A stretch of DNA of 64,000 bases from Ensifer adhaerens (lineage in GTDB: Bacteria > Pseudomonadota > Alphaproteobacteria > Rhizobiales > Rhizobiaceae): NCBI RefSeq assembly GCF_028993555.1, contig NZ_CP118613.1, positions 1 to 64,000 on the forward strand, written 5' to 3'. A model generated the notes under the pieces. It had not been told where the DNA came from, ran no database searches, and was given only the letters and a program-made list of their open reading frames with translations. Below, piece by piece: positions 1-7,670 of this stretch. The stretch's first letter is position 1. Every line of letters begins with the position of its first letter. A program made the position numbers and the translations under genes.

Positions 1-1218
1 ATGGCGACAAAAGCTGCGATTGTTGAAAAGCAACAGAAGCACTCCCGTGTTTCAATTGACGAAACCATAGCGCACGACTCGGCCTCGCTCAGTGGCCAGT
101 TGCAGATCTTATTCGAGAAGCTTTTTTCGCCCAATGCAAAGAAAACGCTTCGGCGTTTCAGTAGCACGGAGGCCGCAAAGCTTCTCGGTGTCACTGACAG
201 CTACGTCCGGCATATTGCCTCGCAGGAAGAGGCCGTCACATCCGAAAAGACGGCCGCAGGCCGAAGGACGTTCTCGCTTGAAGAAGTGAACACCATCCGG
301 CAGCTTCTCGGACGAACGAAGCCAGCTTATTTGCCTGGCCGCCGCGAAGGCGATCACCTTCAGGTGGTCGCGGTGACCAACTTCAAAGGCGGCTCTGGTA
401 AAACAACGACCGCAACGCATATGGCCCAGTATCTTGCCTTGCGCGGCTATCGCGTATTGGCGGTCGACCTCGATCCTCAAGCCTCCATGTCAGCCATGCT
501 CGGCTTCCAGCCTGAGTTCGATGTGAACGACAATGAGACGCTCTATGGTGCTATCCGCTACGACGCCGAACGGCGCCCTGTAGGGGAGGTGGTCCGGCAA
601 ACCTATTTCGCAGGGTTGGATTTGATACCTGGGAACCTGGAGCTTCACGAGTTTGAACATGACACGCCGCGGGCTCTCGCATCTCGGGACTCCGCTGATA
701 CCGACATGTTCTTCATGCGTGTCGGCAATGCGCTCATGGATCTACAAGATCGCTATGATGTCGTAGTTATCGACTGCCCCCCGACTCTCGGTTTCCTGAC
801 GCTGTCGGCGCTTTGTGCGGCAACTTCGGTTCTGATTACCGTTCACCCTCAAATGCTCGATGTAGCATCGATGAACCAGTTTCTGTCCATGACCTCCGAT
901 CTGCTCGGAGTGGTTAAAGAAGCTGGAGGTGATCTCGACTACGACTGGATGCGGTACCTGGTGACCAGGTACGAACCGAATGACGGGCCTCAGGCACAAA
1001 TCGTTGCGTTTCTCAGAAGCCTTTTTGGCGAACGCGTCCTGACTTCGATGATGGTCAAGTCGACCGCTGTCTCCGACGCGGGCCTTTCCAAGCAGACGAT
1101 CTACGAGGCGGGCCGCGAAACGATGCACCGCCAAACTTACGACAGGGCCGTTGAAGCGATGGACAGCGTGAACTCCGAAGTGGAAACCCTTATTCGAACT
1201 TCATGGGGTAGGGCATGA
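1..1218 (+). CDS. repA: Plasmid partitioning ATPase RepA (ParA family)
   Basis: RepA is the ParA-type ATPase of repABC plasmids; with RepB it segregates the replicon, and it also represses the repABC operon. The protein is 405 residues, the usual family length. It has an N-terminal helix-turn-helix-like region near residues 53-75 (motif TEAAKLLGVTDSYVRHIAS). The deviant Walker A motif KGGSGKTTT lies at about 129-137, and a DLDPQAS segment typical of ParA follows. The first base of the window is its ATG, so the operon promoter and operator lie outside the view. Its stop overlaps the repB start by 4 bp (ATGA), which indicates translational coupling. Family assignment is secure. Confidence 0.97.
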   Translation: MATKAAIVEKQQKHSRVSIDETIAHDSASLSGQLQILFEKLFSPNAKKTLRRFSSTEAAKLLGVTDSYVRHIASQEEAVTSEKTAAGRRTFSLEEVNTIRQLLGRTKPAYLPGRREGDHLQVVAVTNFKGGSGKTTTATHMAQYLALRGYRVLAVDLDPQASMSAMLGFQPEFDVNDNETLYGAIRYDAERRPVGEVVRQTYFAGLDLIPGNLELHEFEHDTPRALASRDSADTDMFFMRVGNALMDLQDRYDVVVIDCPPTLGFLTLSALCAATSVLITVHPQMLDVASMNQFLSMTSDLLGVVKEAGGDLDYDWMRYLVTRYEPNDGPQAQIVAFLRSLFGERVLTSMMVKSTAVSDAGLSKQTIYEAGRETMHRQTYDRAVEAMDSVNSEVETLIRTSWGRA

Positions 1219-2204
1219 AAGGCAGAGACATCCTCAAGAGCATGGTGAGCTCGGCCGAGCACAAGACGGAAGCTCCGCAAGCGCCGGTGGCACACAAGCC
1301 AGCCGGCGCTGTGCGCGCCATGAACCTGTCGCTCGGTCGTTTGAACGAGGAGGCGGCGTCCGCCAAGGAGTTGCGCGAAGCGATCGCGGCCGGCGACAAG
1401 GTGGTCGAACTCGATCCCGCTCTCGTAGAGGTCTCATTCGTTCGGGATCGTATACCGCTCGAAGCGGATCCGCAGTTCGACGAACTGAAGGCATCGATCG
1501 CAGGCAGCGGCCAGCAGGTACCTATCCTCGTCAGACCTCACCCTGCCAAGCCGAACCATTATCAGGCGGCCTACGGCCACAGACGTCTGCGTGCTGCAGT
1601 CGACCTCGGTCATTCCGTCAAGGCGATTGTCCGGAATCTGACTGACGAGCAGGTCGTTCTCGCGCAGGGCCAGGAGAACGGCCCTCGTGTCGATCTCAGT
1701 TTCATTGAGCGGGCTCTTTTCGCACGACGTTTGGAAGAGCACGGGTTCGACCGCGATACGATTGCCAAGGCATTGTCTGTCGACAAGCCGGAGATCTCCC
1801 GGCTGCTGCAAGTTGCCGAAGGTGTCCCATCGGAAATTATCCTGGCTGTAGGCCCGGCCCCGAAAGTCGGGCGGCCGCGCTGGCTGGCTTTCGCGGAAAG
1901 GCTGAAGGATAGCACGTCGGCCAAACGGCTCGAGAAGGAAATGCAGGCGCCTGATTTTTTGGCGGACGAAACCAACAAGCGGTTCGATCGTCTATGGAAG
2001 GCTATGACGGCAACCGAGAAAAAATCGAAGGATGTTGAAGCGGTGCGAACCAAAAAGGGCTTGCCGCTCGCATCAATCGAACGCAACGGCCGGGGTTCGA
2101 AGATCACGGTAACATCGGCAGAATTCGCAGAATTCCTATCCTCGCACATGCACGAGTTCGTTGCGATGTTTGAGCAGGAAAAACACGGAAAATCAGCCGA
2201 CTAA
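1215..2204 (+). CDS. repB: Plasmid partitioning protein RepB (ParB family)
   Basis: RepB is the centromere-binding ParB-type partner of RepA and binds parS sites around the repABC locus. The 329-residue protein contains the ParB/Srx nucleotide-binding signature YGHRRLRAA in its first half. A helix-turn-helix region follows, with DRDTIAKALSVDKPEISRLL. Together these are the normal RepB architecture and length. The start overlaps the repA stop in an ATGA. A parS-like palindrome begins 6 bp after its stop codon, followed by the counter-transcribed RNA gene that separates repB from repC. Confidence 0.96.
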   Translation: MKGRDILKSMVSSAEHKTEAPQAPVAHKPAGAVRAMNLSLGRLNEEAASAKELREAIAAGDKVVELDPALVEVSFVRDRIPLEADPQFDELKASIAGSGQQVPILVRPHPAKPNHYQAAYGHRRLRAAVDLGHSVKAIVRNLTDEQVVLAQGQENGPRVDLSFIERALFARRLEEHGFDRDTIAKALSVDKPEISRLLQVAEGVPSEIILAVGPAPKVGRPRWLAFAERLKDSTSAKRLEKEMQAPDFLADETNKRFDRLWKAMTATEKKSKDVEAVRTKKGLPLASIERNGRGSKITVTSAEFAEFLSSHMHEFVAMFEQEKHGKSAD

Positions 2205-2209
2205 TCGAG

Positions 2210-2223
2210 TTGTCAGCTGACAA
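2210..2223. other. parS-like centromere palindrome
   Basis: TTGTCAGCTGACAA is a perfect 14-bp palindrome 6 bp downstream of repB. With the flanking bases it reads GTTGTCAGCTGACAAT, one base away from the repABC parS pattern GTTNNNNGCNNNNAAC as I recall it. Its location between repB and repC fits a RepB binding site. I saw no second copy as good as this one in the replicon region. Confidence 0.72.
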
Positions 2224-2250
2224 TCGGAGCAAATAGGAGACATAGAACCG

Positions 2251-2290
2251 CAAAAGAAAAAGGCCCCCAAACGTCGCCGTCGTGGAAGCC
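2251..2290 (-). terminator. Intrinsic terminator of the ctRNA
   Basis: On the minus strand GGCTTCC (2290-2284) pairs with GGGGGCC (2268-2262), using two G-T wobbles, and is followed directly by TTTTTCTTTT. In ctRNAs of this class the same hairpin carries the RNA's regulatory function. Confidence 0.7.
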
Positions 2291-2306
2291 TCTCTCATAT
2301 GTAAGC
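2251..2306 (-). ncRNA. incA: Counter-transcribed antisense RNA (ctRNA/incA) of repABC
   Basis: repABC plasmids encode a roughly 55-60 nt antisense RNA between repB and repC that limits RepC synthesis and sets incompatibility. Read on the minus strand, this gap has a -35-like TTGACG (2341-2336), a 17-bp spacer and a weak -10 GATTCT (2318-2313). That predicts a start near 2306. Downstream is a terminator hairpin GGCTTCC/GGGGGCC (2290-2284 with 2268-2262, some G-T pairs) followed by the T-rich run TTTTTCTTTT. Position, strand and length all match the known ctRNA; the exact 5' end is inferred. Confidence 0.8.
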
Positions 2307-2312
2307 AATCTG

Positions 2313-2341
2313 AGAATCGCATTTTCACGAATCCCCGTCAA
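2313..2341 (-). promoter_or_regulatory. Promoter of the repABC ctRNA
   Basis: On the minus strand, TTGACG at 2341-2336 and GATTCT at 2318-2313 are separated by 17 bp. The -35 box is near consensus and the -10 box is weak. It drives the antisense RNA ending at about 2251. Confidence 0.55.
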
Positions 2342-2400
2342 GAGTCTTTGGCGCCGTTTTGGTGAGCGGATTTCTTTTGCCTTCTGAAAGGTGAAGGAAA

Positions 2401-3615
2401 ATGCAGGTTGGAAATGTGACGACGCCCTTCGGGCGGCGGCCGGTTTCGCTTGCCCAGGTTAGAGGGCAGATGCGGACGGCCGAAATCAAATCAGGCAAGA
2501 CCGCCGACAAATGGAAAGTGTTTCGTGACGCCTGTGAGGCGAGGGCGCTGCTCGGCGTCCAGGACCGCGCTTTGGCGGTCCTCGATGCGCTGCTGACCTT
2601 CTATCCGGACAACGAGCTCTCGGAAGACCGCGGCCTCGTTGTCTTTCCGTCGAACGATCAGCTCTCCGTGCGCGCGCACGGTATTGCCGGTACGACCTTG
2701 CGGCGACATCTCGCGGCGCTCGTCGACGCTGGTCTGATCCAGCGGAAGGACAGCGCTAACGGCAAGCGCTATGCGCGCAAGGACGAAACCGGCGCAATCG
2801 AGGAGGCGTTCGGCTTCAGCCTAGCGCCGCTGCTCGCGCGCGCCGAGGAGCTCGCGCACGCCGCGCAGCAGGTGGCGACCGAGCGCAAGCGCTTCCGCAT
2901 TACCAGGGAAGCGCTGTCGATCTGCCGGCGCGACGTCCGCAAGTTGATCAGCGCTGCGGTAGAGGAGGGGGCTGCCGGCGACTGGGGACAGATGGAAGAG
3001 ATGTTTCTCGGCCTGACCGTGCGCATCCCCCGCACGCCGACGGCTGCCGATCTACAGCAAATCCTCGAGGAAATGGAGATGCTGCGCGAGGAAATCATCA
3101 ACCGGCTGGAAATTCAGGAAAATTCCGATGATATGGGCAGCAATGCTGATCAAAATGAACGCCACATACAGAATTCAAATACCGAATCCAGCAATGAATT
3201 TGAACCTAGCTCTGGAAATGAGCAGGGGGCGAAGCCGAGCCAGGACATCCGGCCGGCGCGGGAGCCGATAAAGGCATTTCCGTTGGGTATGGTGCTGAAG
3301 GCCTGCCCAGAGATCAACGATTATGGACCGGGCGGCGCGGTTGGAAGCTGGCGCGACCTGATGTCGGCGGCGGTCGTCGTTCGATCGACGCTGGGGGTTA
3401 GCCCGTCAGCCTATCAGGACGCCTGCGAAGTCATGGGACAGCAGAATGCCGCAGTTGCTGTCGCCTGCATCCTCGAAAGGGGAGGGCACATCAACAATGC
3501 CGGCGGCTATCTCCGGGATCTTACGCGAAAGGCGGCGCGCGGCGAGTTTTCGCTCGGGCCAATGCTGATGGCGCTGTTACGGGCGAATGCTCCGACCAGG
3601 CGCCATGCGTCCTGA
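2401..3615 (+). CDS. repC: Replication initiator RepC
   Basis: RepC is the replication initiator of repABC plasmids and acts at an origin lying inside its own gene. The 404-residue protein has the family's winged-helix N-terminal half (around VVFPSNDQLSVRAHG and GTTLRRHLAALVDAGLIQR). A polar low-complexity linker around residues 235-285 follows, and then a conserved C-terminal domain. The ATG at 2401 is preceded by a purine-rich GAAAGGTGAAGGAAA. Expression is expected to be limited by the antisense RNA just upstream. Length and domain order are normal for the family. Confidence 0.95.
   Translation: MQVGNVTTPFGRRPVSLAQVRGQMRTAEIKSGKTADKWKVFRDACEARALLGVQDRALAVLDALLTFYPDNELSEDRGLVVFPSNDQLSVRAHGIAGTTLRRHLAALVDAGLIQRKDSANGKRYARKDETGAIEEAFGFSLAPLLARAEELAHAAQQVATERKRFRITREALSICRRDVRKLISAAVEEGAAGDWGQMEEMFLGLTVRIPRTPTAADLQQILEEMEMLREEIINRLEIQENSDDMGSNADQNERHIQNSNTESSNEFEPSSGNEQGAKPSQDIRPAREPIKAFPLGMVLKACPEINDYGPGGAVGSWRDLMSAAVVVRSTLGVSPSAYQDACEVMGQQNAAVAVACILERGGHINNAGGYLRDLTRKAARGEFSLGPMLMALLRANAPTRRHAS
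3105..3240. other. AT-rich segment inside repC, candidate oriV
   Basis: This stretch is clearly richer in A and T than the rest of repC (for example GAATTCAAATACCGAATCC) and encodes the polar linker. In studied repABC plasmids the replication origin maps to an AT-rich region within repC. The assignment here is by analogy only. Confidence 0.45.
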
Positions 3616-3731
3616 CGATCCCTTCTTGCCTCCGATCGAGCGATCCGGCGCGCGGTGCCTGCGCCGTGTCGTTCGGTGTTGGTATGGCCGTTGAGCTAAG
3701 TGCAACGATTCCATGGTTAAAAATCAGTTAA

Positions 3732-3758
3732 CGGAAGCGAGGCGGCTTTTCGCTTCCG
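3732..3758. repeat. Perfect 8-bp inverted repeat downstream of repC
   Basis: CGGAAGCG (3732-3739) and CGCTTCCG (3751-3758) are separated by 11 bp. On the minus strand the stem is followed after a few bases by a T-run (TGATTTTT). It could therefore terminate leftward transcription heading into repC, or act as a binding site. The gap 3616-3857 holds no gene that I can support. Confidence 0.45.
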
Positions 3759-3857
3759 GTACTCCGATTGATCTGGTCTTGCAGAGTTCGCTATTGATTG
3801 TTCTCGAGTGCTAAAGCAGCTAACGTCGGGCAATTCATCGCTCAAAAGGCCGAACCC

Positions 3858-4204
3858 ATGGCGAAATCCCCGCTCGCCACGACCGACGCCCTCCACCGCC
3901 GTGCCGAGGAGCTCGATGCACTGGACGCCATCCTGCCGTTCGACCGCCGCGACCAGCTCGCCGAACTGTTGACCGACGACGACGTCGCGACCCTGAAGCA
4001 TCTCGCCGGCGCCGGAGGCATTACTTCTGAAATTCGTGGCCCATCACCTCTGGTGATCCGGTGAGACGCGCCGAGGAGGGGAGCCACGGCATGCCGCTGC
4101 CCGAAGCGATGCAGCGGTCGCTGCACAAATCGGTGACGCAGGCGGCGAGCTACTATAACGATGCCGAGCGCAAGGCGGGCCGGGCGGCACGGCTGGTTAT
4201 CTAA
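3858..4204 (+). pseudogene. Remnant of a tyrosine-type site-specific integrase
   Basis: An ATG at 3858 opens about 50 residues (ALHRRAEELDALDAILPFDR, then a stretch ending DDDVATLKHLA) that resemble the N-terminus of integrases common on rhizobial plasmids. After a junction near 4020, the short segment LKFVAHHLW appears in another frame (4027-4053) and ends at a stop. A third piece (4091-4204, containing TQAASYYNDAERKAGRAARL) matches the C-terminal tail of the same kind of protein. The catalytic core is missing, so the gene is an internally deleted, frameshifted relic. Homology is from memory of the family and is not searched. Confidence 0.7.
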
Positions 4205-4269
4205 GTCCACCGATGTTCGCTTGCATGCCCGAAGCACTCACCAAGAGCGGCAAGGAGAAGCTCGTCATC

Positions 4270-7200
4270 CTATTTGACCGCATCTGCCATTTCCAGATAG
4301 CGGCAGAAGCCGTTGGCGAGCTGCATCTGGCGCGGCGTCCGGCAGTCCGGCTCGAACACGTCCGGATTGGCGACCAGGATGCACAGGATCTTGGCGCGGG
4401 AGGTGGCGACGTTGAGGCGGTTCGCGCTGTAAAGGAATTCCATGCCGCGCGGCGCGTCGGCATGGGTGGAGGTCGTGACCGAATAGATCACGATGGGGGC
4501 CTCCTGACCCTGGAACTTATCCACGGTGCCGACCCGCGCGCCGGGCAGGCGTTCCTGAATCTCGAAGACCTGCGCGTTGTAGGGCGCGATAATCAGGATG
4601 TCATTCAGCGTGAGCGGTGACTCGCTGCCCTCGCGGTCACGCCAGCGCGCGCCCGAGTCGAGTATTCCGTTCACAAGGTCGCGGATTCGAATGGCCTCCT
4701 CCGGGCTGCAATTCTGATTGCCGCTATGGTGCACGGCGACGTAGCGCAGGCCGGCGCCGCCGAGCGGGCCGTCTATCAGGAAGGTCTGATTTTCGAGGCC
4801 GGGGCGGGGGAGCAGGCGGCCTTCGTAAAACAGTTCGGACGTGAAACGGCAAATGTCCGGGTGCAGTCTCCAAGTCTGATCGAGGAACAGGCCCTCGTCC
4901 TCAGCGATCGTCTGGCGACCGCCAAGCAGGTGATCGAGAGCGGACACGTCCGTGCCCTCCGGGTGCGACCCCTGCATCGGCTGCTCGAGCTGTTGCGGAT
5001 CGCCGAGCAAGACCAGATTGTTCGCGGCCGGCGATATCGCCAGCACATTGGCGAGCGACATCTGTGCGGCCTCGTCTACGAACAGCACGTCGACGAGGCC
5101 GGCCGCATCGGACCGCGCCCACAGAAATCCCGTGCCGCCGAGGACATGGTGGCCGCTCGCAAAGGCATTGAGAGCATCCGGGTTCTTCGTCGTGGCGGTG
5201 ATGTGGGGGACATTGTCGACCGGATCCATGACCTTGTGCAGGCAATGCAGATCGAAGCCTTCTTTTTCGGCTTCCTCGGCAGCCTTCTCAAGCAGGTTGC
5301 GGATGACCTTGTGGCTGTTGGCGGTCACGCCGACACGGAGGCCGGCTTTGACGAGGGCCAAGATCGCGTGGGCGCCGGTATGGGTCTTACCCGCGCCCGG
5401 CGGTCCCTGGATGGCGAGGACGCCCTGCAGAGCACGGACAAGGCGGCAGGCGGCATCGACGGCGCTCTCGTCCGGTTGCTGGAGCGGCACGGCGCCGACA
5501 TCCGGCGCCAGCCGTAGCAGGAGATCGCGGGCGGCTTTGTACCGGCCGCGACCGGTGATGCCGTGATCGGCCACGTACTCGCCGATCTGTACCAGCGACT
5601 CGGCGAGGACGCCCGTGTCGATGTAGGTATGCGCAAAGATCGCCTCGGGATGGAACGCGGCGGTATCGCCCCGCTTCTTGATGTCGATGAAGCGATGTTC
5701 CAGATCGACGGCTTCGACCTTGCCGAACCGCTCGCCACCGGCGCTGCGCAAATCCTCCCCTCCGCGAAACTCCGCGTCCTGCGGCGGGAAGCGGTAACGG
5801 TGGATCGGGGCTTTGACAGTGCCGCCGACCGTATCCACGAACGTGAGGCCGGCGATGCCAGCCCGCTCGCTCTCCAGATCCTCCGCAGAGAGCGCCGCGA
5901 GCCGGAAGTACTCCCACCAGATCGCCTTCGCTTCGCGGCGGTGCCAGTCGAGCACGTTCGCCAGGACATAGAGCGCCTGCTGTTCGGCGCTGCGCTCCGC
6001 CGGGTCGACCGGAATGCCTTCGGTCAGCCGCGCTACTACCGCGTCAATCCGCGCCTGCCAGACGGTGACGTCCGGCGGGGCTGCTTCTTCCGGCGGGCTC
6101 GGTCGGGGAATGTCGACGCCGGAGGCGAGGGCGCTTGTGCGCAGGTTTTCCAGCCAGTCGCGCAGCCGCGCTGTCGAGACGCAGTCGTCCTGGTTGTAGC
6201 CTGCGACAACGGCCTGATCGTCCGCGCCGATGCCGCCCGTATCCCCGAGCTCGAGGCAGGCCTGCACCTTGCTCAAGGCATAGTTAGCATCGGGCAGCGG
6301 CACGGCGCGCGTGAACGCGTAGAGCGGCTCGAGCTTCTTTATGGAATAGCTCTCGACACTGGCCCGAATGGCGTGGCGGACCACTGAGTAGAGATCGACC
6401 ATGACCTGCCCGCGCAGCAGCGCGTCGATCTCTTCTTCGCGCGTCGCGTAGCGCCCCATCAGGCGCTTGAGCGCGCCCGGCTCGTAGGGCGCATAGTGAT
6501 AGATGTGCAGGCCGGGATGAAGTTGCCGGCGTTCCATGACGATATCAACGAAGCGCTCGAAGGCGGCCTTTTCATCGGCCGGCGTGAAGCACCAGTCAGC
6601 GACGTAAGTGAGCGTGCCGTCCGTACCCTTGAAGGCATAGCCGAACAGATATTCGAGGCCGCCTTCGCCAACAAAGGGATCGCCTTCGAGGTCGAAGAAG
6701 ATGTCGCCGTCGTCCGGCTCCGGAAGACGGCACAAGCCGAAACCTAGTTCGACCGGCAGCGGCTCATGGAGTAGGTGGCCACCCGCCCGGCCGTCGACCT
6801 GGATACGGGCCTGTTCCCGCATTCGATGATATGAGGCGGCCGCGCCGCGTTCCGGTTTCCACGGCAGCGGCAGGGGGAGCGCGGCCAGGGCAGTCATTGT
6901 GGTGACGTCGTGACTGGCGAGCTCGCCCCTCTGCACGGCAGTGATCCCGGCGACAAGCGAAAGGTGGTCGTCCTGGTGTCGTTGATCGTTACAGCGCCCC
7001 CGCCAGCGGCAGATATCGCAATGGGCCACCGGCTCTGGGTATGTGTCGGAATCACCGTCAACGGAAGCAGCGAAACGGTCCCGGACATTGCGGTAGTAGG
7101 CAGCATAATCGCTGACCCGAAACCGCTCAGGCGCGAAATCAGAAAGGGGCGTGACCACATACGCGAACTCAGGGGCGCGGCCCTGGATGTCTCCAACGAG

Positions 7201-7659
7201 GTCCGCATACAGGCAGAGCTGCAGCACCGTGCCGCCCTTGGTCTCGCGGGCGAGCTTGGTGTCGATGACCTCATAGGACCAGGCCCCGAGATCGCTCGGC
7301 TCCTCGATCCGGCGCAAGATGTCGGCCCGTCCTGAGAACGGTGCGGTGCGCAGCGCGGCCTGGACGATGATCGGCGCGCCCGCCTTCATAGCCGCGATGG
7401 TGGCGGCGACGGCAGCATCGTCGACACCCTTGCCCTCGACCACCGTGATCGCGAGCCCGGACGCTTCGAGATGCTCGATATAGGCGGCCTCGTGCACGGC
7501 GCCCCGCTGCTGCAGGATCTCCAGCAGCGGGTCCCAGATCTTGGGTTTTTCCAGCGCGCCATCGGCGACCTGGAGGTCAAGGGCGGTCAGGTGGCCACAA
7601 TTCAAGTGGCCGACCAGGTCCGTGGCGCTGAACTGTAGATCGGGGCCGATTCTTAACAT
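4270..7659 (-). CDS. RecB-like nuclease fused to a UPF1/DNA2-type helicase (TM0106-like)
   Basis: This 1129-residue protein combines several nucleic-acid modules. Near residues 105-145 is a Cas4/RecB-like PD-(D/E)XK signature (GRADIL, then YEVIDTKLAR, then QLCLYADL). A CDICRWRGRC cluster near 215, with an earlier cysteine, could hold an Fe-S cluster. An RNase H-like segment (FFDLEGDPF) sits near 318. A C-terminal superfamily 1 helicase has Walker A GPPGAGKT near 750, DEAAQ near 860, GDPQQL, and a late DKFQGQE motif. The order matches the TM0106 family of putative nuclease-helicases. It is the last gene of a four-gene run, 11 bp after the preceding stop. A DNA-processing effector role is inferred. 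Confidence 0.85.
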   Translation of the reverse strand: MLRIGPDLQFSATDLVGHLNCGHLTALDLQVADGALEKPKIWDPLLEILQQRGAVHEAAYIEHLEASGLAITVVEGKGVDDAAVAATIAAMKAGAPIIVQAALRTAPFSGRADILRRIEEPSDLGAWSYEVIDTKLARETKGGTVLQLCLYADLVGDIQGRAPEFAYVVTPLSDFAPERFRVSDYAAYYRNVRDRFAASVDGDSDTYPEPVAHCDICRWRGRCNDQRHQDDHLSLVAGITAVQRGELASHDVTTMTALAALPLPLPWKPERGAAASYHRMREQARIQVDGRAGGHLLHEPLPVELGFGLCRLPEPDDGDIFFDLEGDPFVGEGGLEYLFGYAFKGTDGTLTYVADWCFTPADEKAAFERFVDIVMERRQLHPGLHIYHYAPYEPGALKRLMGRYATREEEIDALLRGQVMVDLYSVVRHAIRASVESYSIKKLEPLYAFTRAVPLPDANYALSKVQACLELGDTGGIGADDQAVVAGYNQDDCVSTARLRDWLENLRTSALASGVDIPRPSPPEEAAPPDVTVWQARIDAVVARLTEGIPVDPAERSAEQQALYVLANVLDWHRREAKAIWWEYFRLAALSAEDLESERAGIAGLTFVDTVGGTVKAPIHRYRFPPQDAEFRGGEDLRSAGGERFGKVEAVDLEHRFIDIKKRGDTAAFHPEAIFAHTYIDTGVLAESLVQIGEYVADHGITGRGRYKAARDLLLRLAPDVGAVPLQQPDESAVDAACRLVRALQGVLAIQGPPGAGKTHTGAHAILALVKAGLRVGVTANSHKVIRNLLEKAAEEAEKEGFDLHCLHKVMDPVDNVPHITATTKNPDALNAFASGHHVLGGTGFLWARSDAAGLVDVLFVDEAAQMSLANVLAISPAANNLVLLGDPQQLEQPMQGSHPEGTDVSALDHLLGGRQTIAEDEGLFLDQTWRLHPDICRFTSELFYEGRLLPRPGLENQTFLIDGPLGGAGLRYVAVHHSGNQNCSPEEAIRIRDLVNGILDSGARWRDREGSESPLTLNDILIIAPYNAQVFEIQERLPGARVGTVDKFQGQEAPIVIYSVTTSTHADAPRGMEFLYSANRLNVATSRAKILCILVANPDVFEPDCRTPRQMQLANGFCRYLEMADAVK

Positions 7660-7670
7660 CGCCTAGTACA

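Noticed and set aside
3690..3706. Second parS-like site GTTGAGCTAAGTGCAAC
   Set aside because: Only 4-bp arms pair and the spacing is 17 instead of 16, so the fit to the parS pattern is poor.
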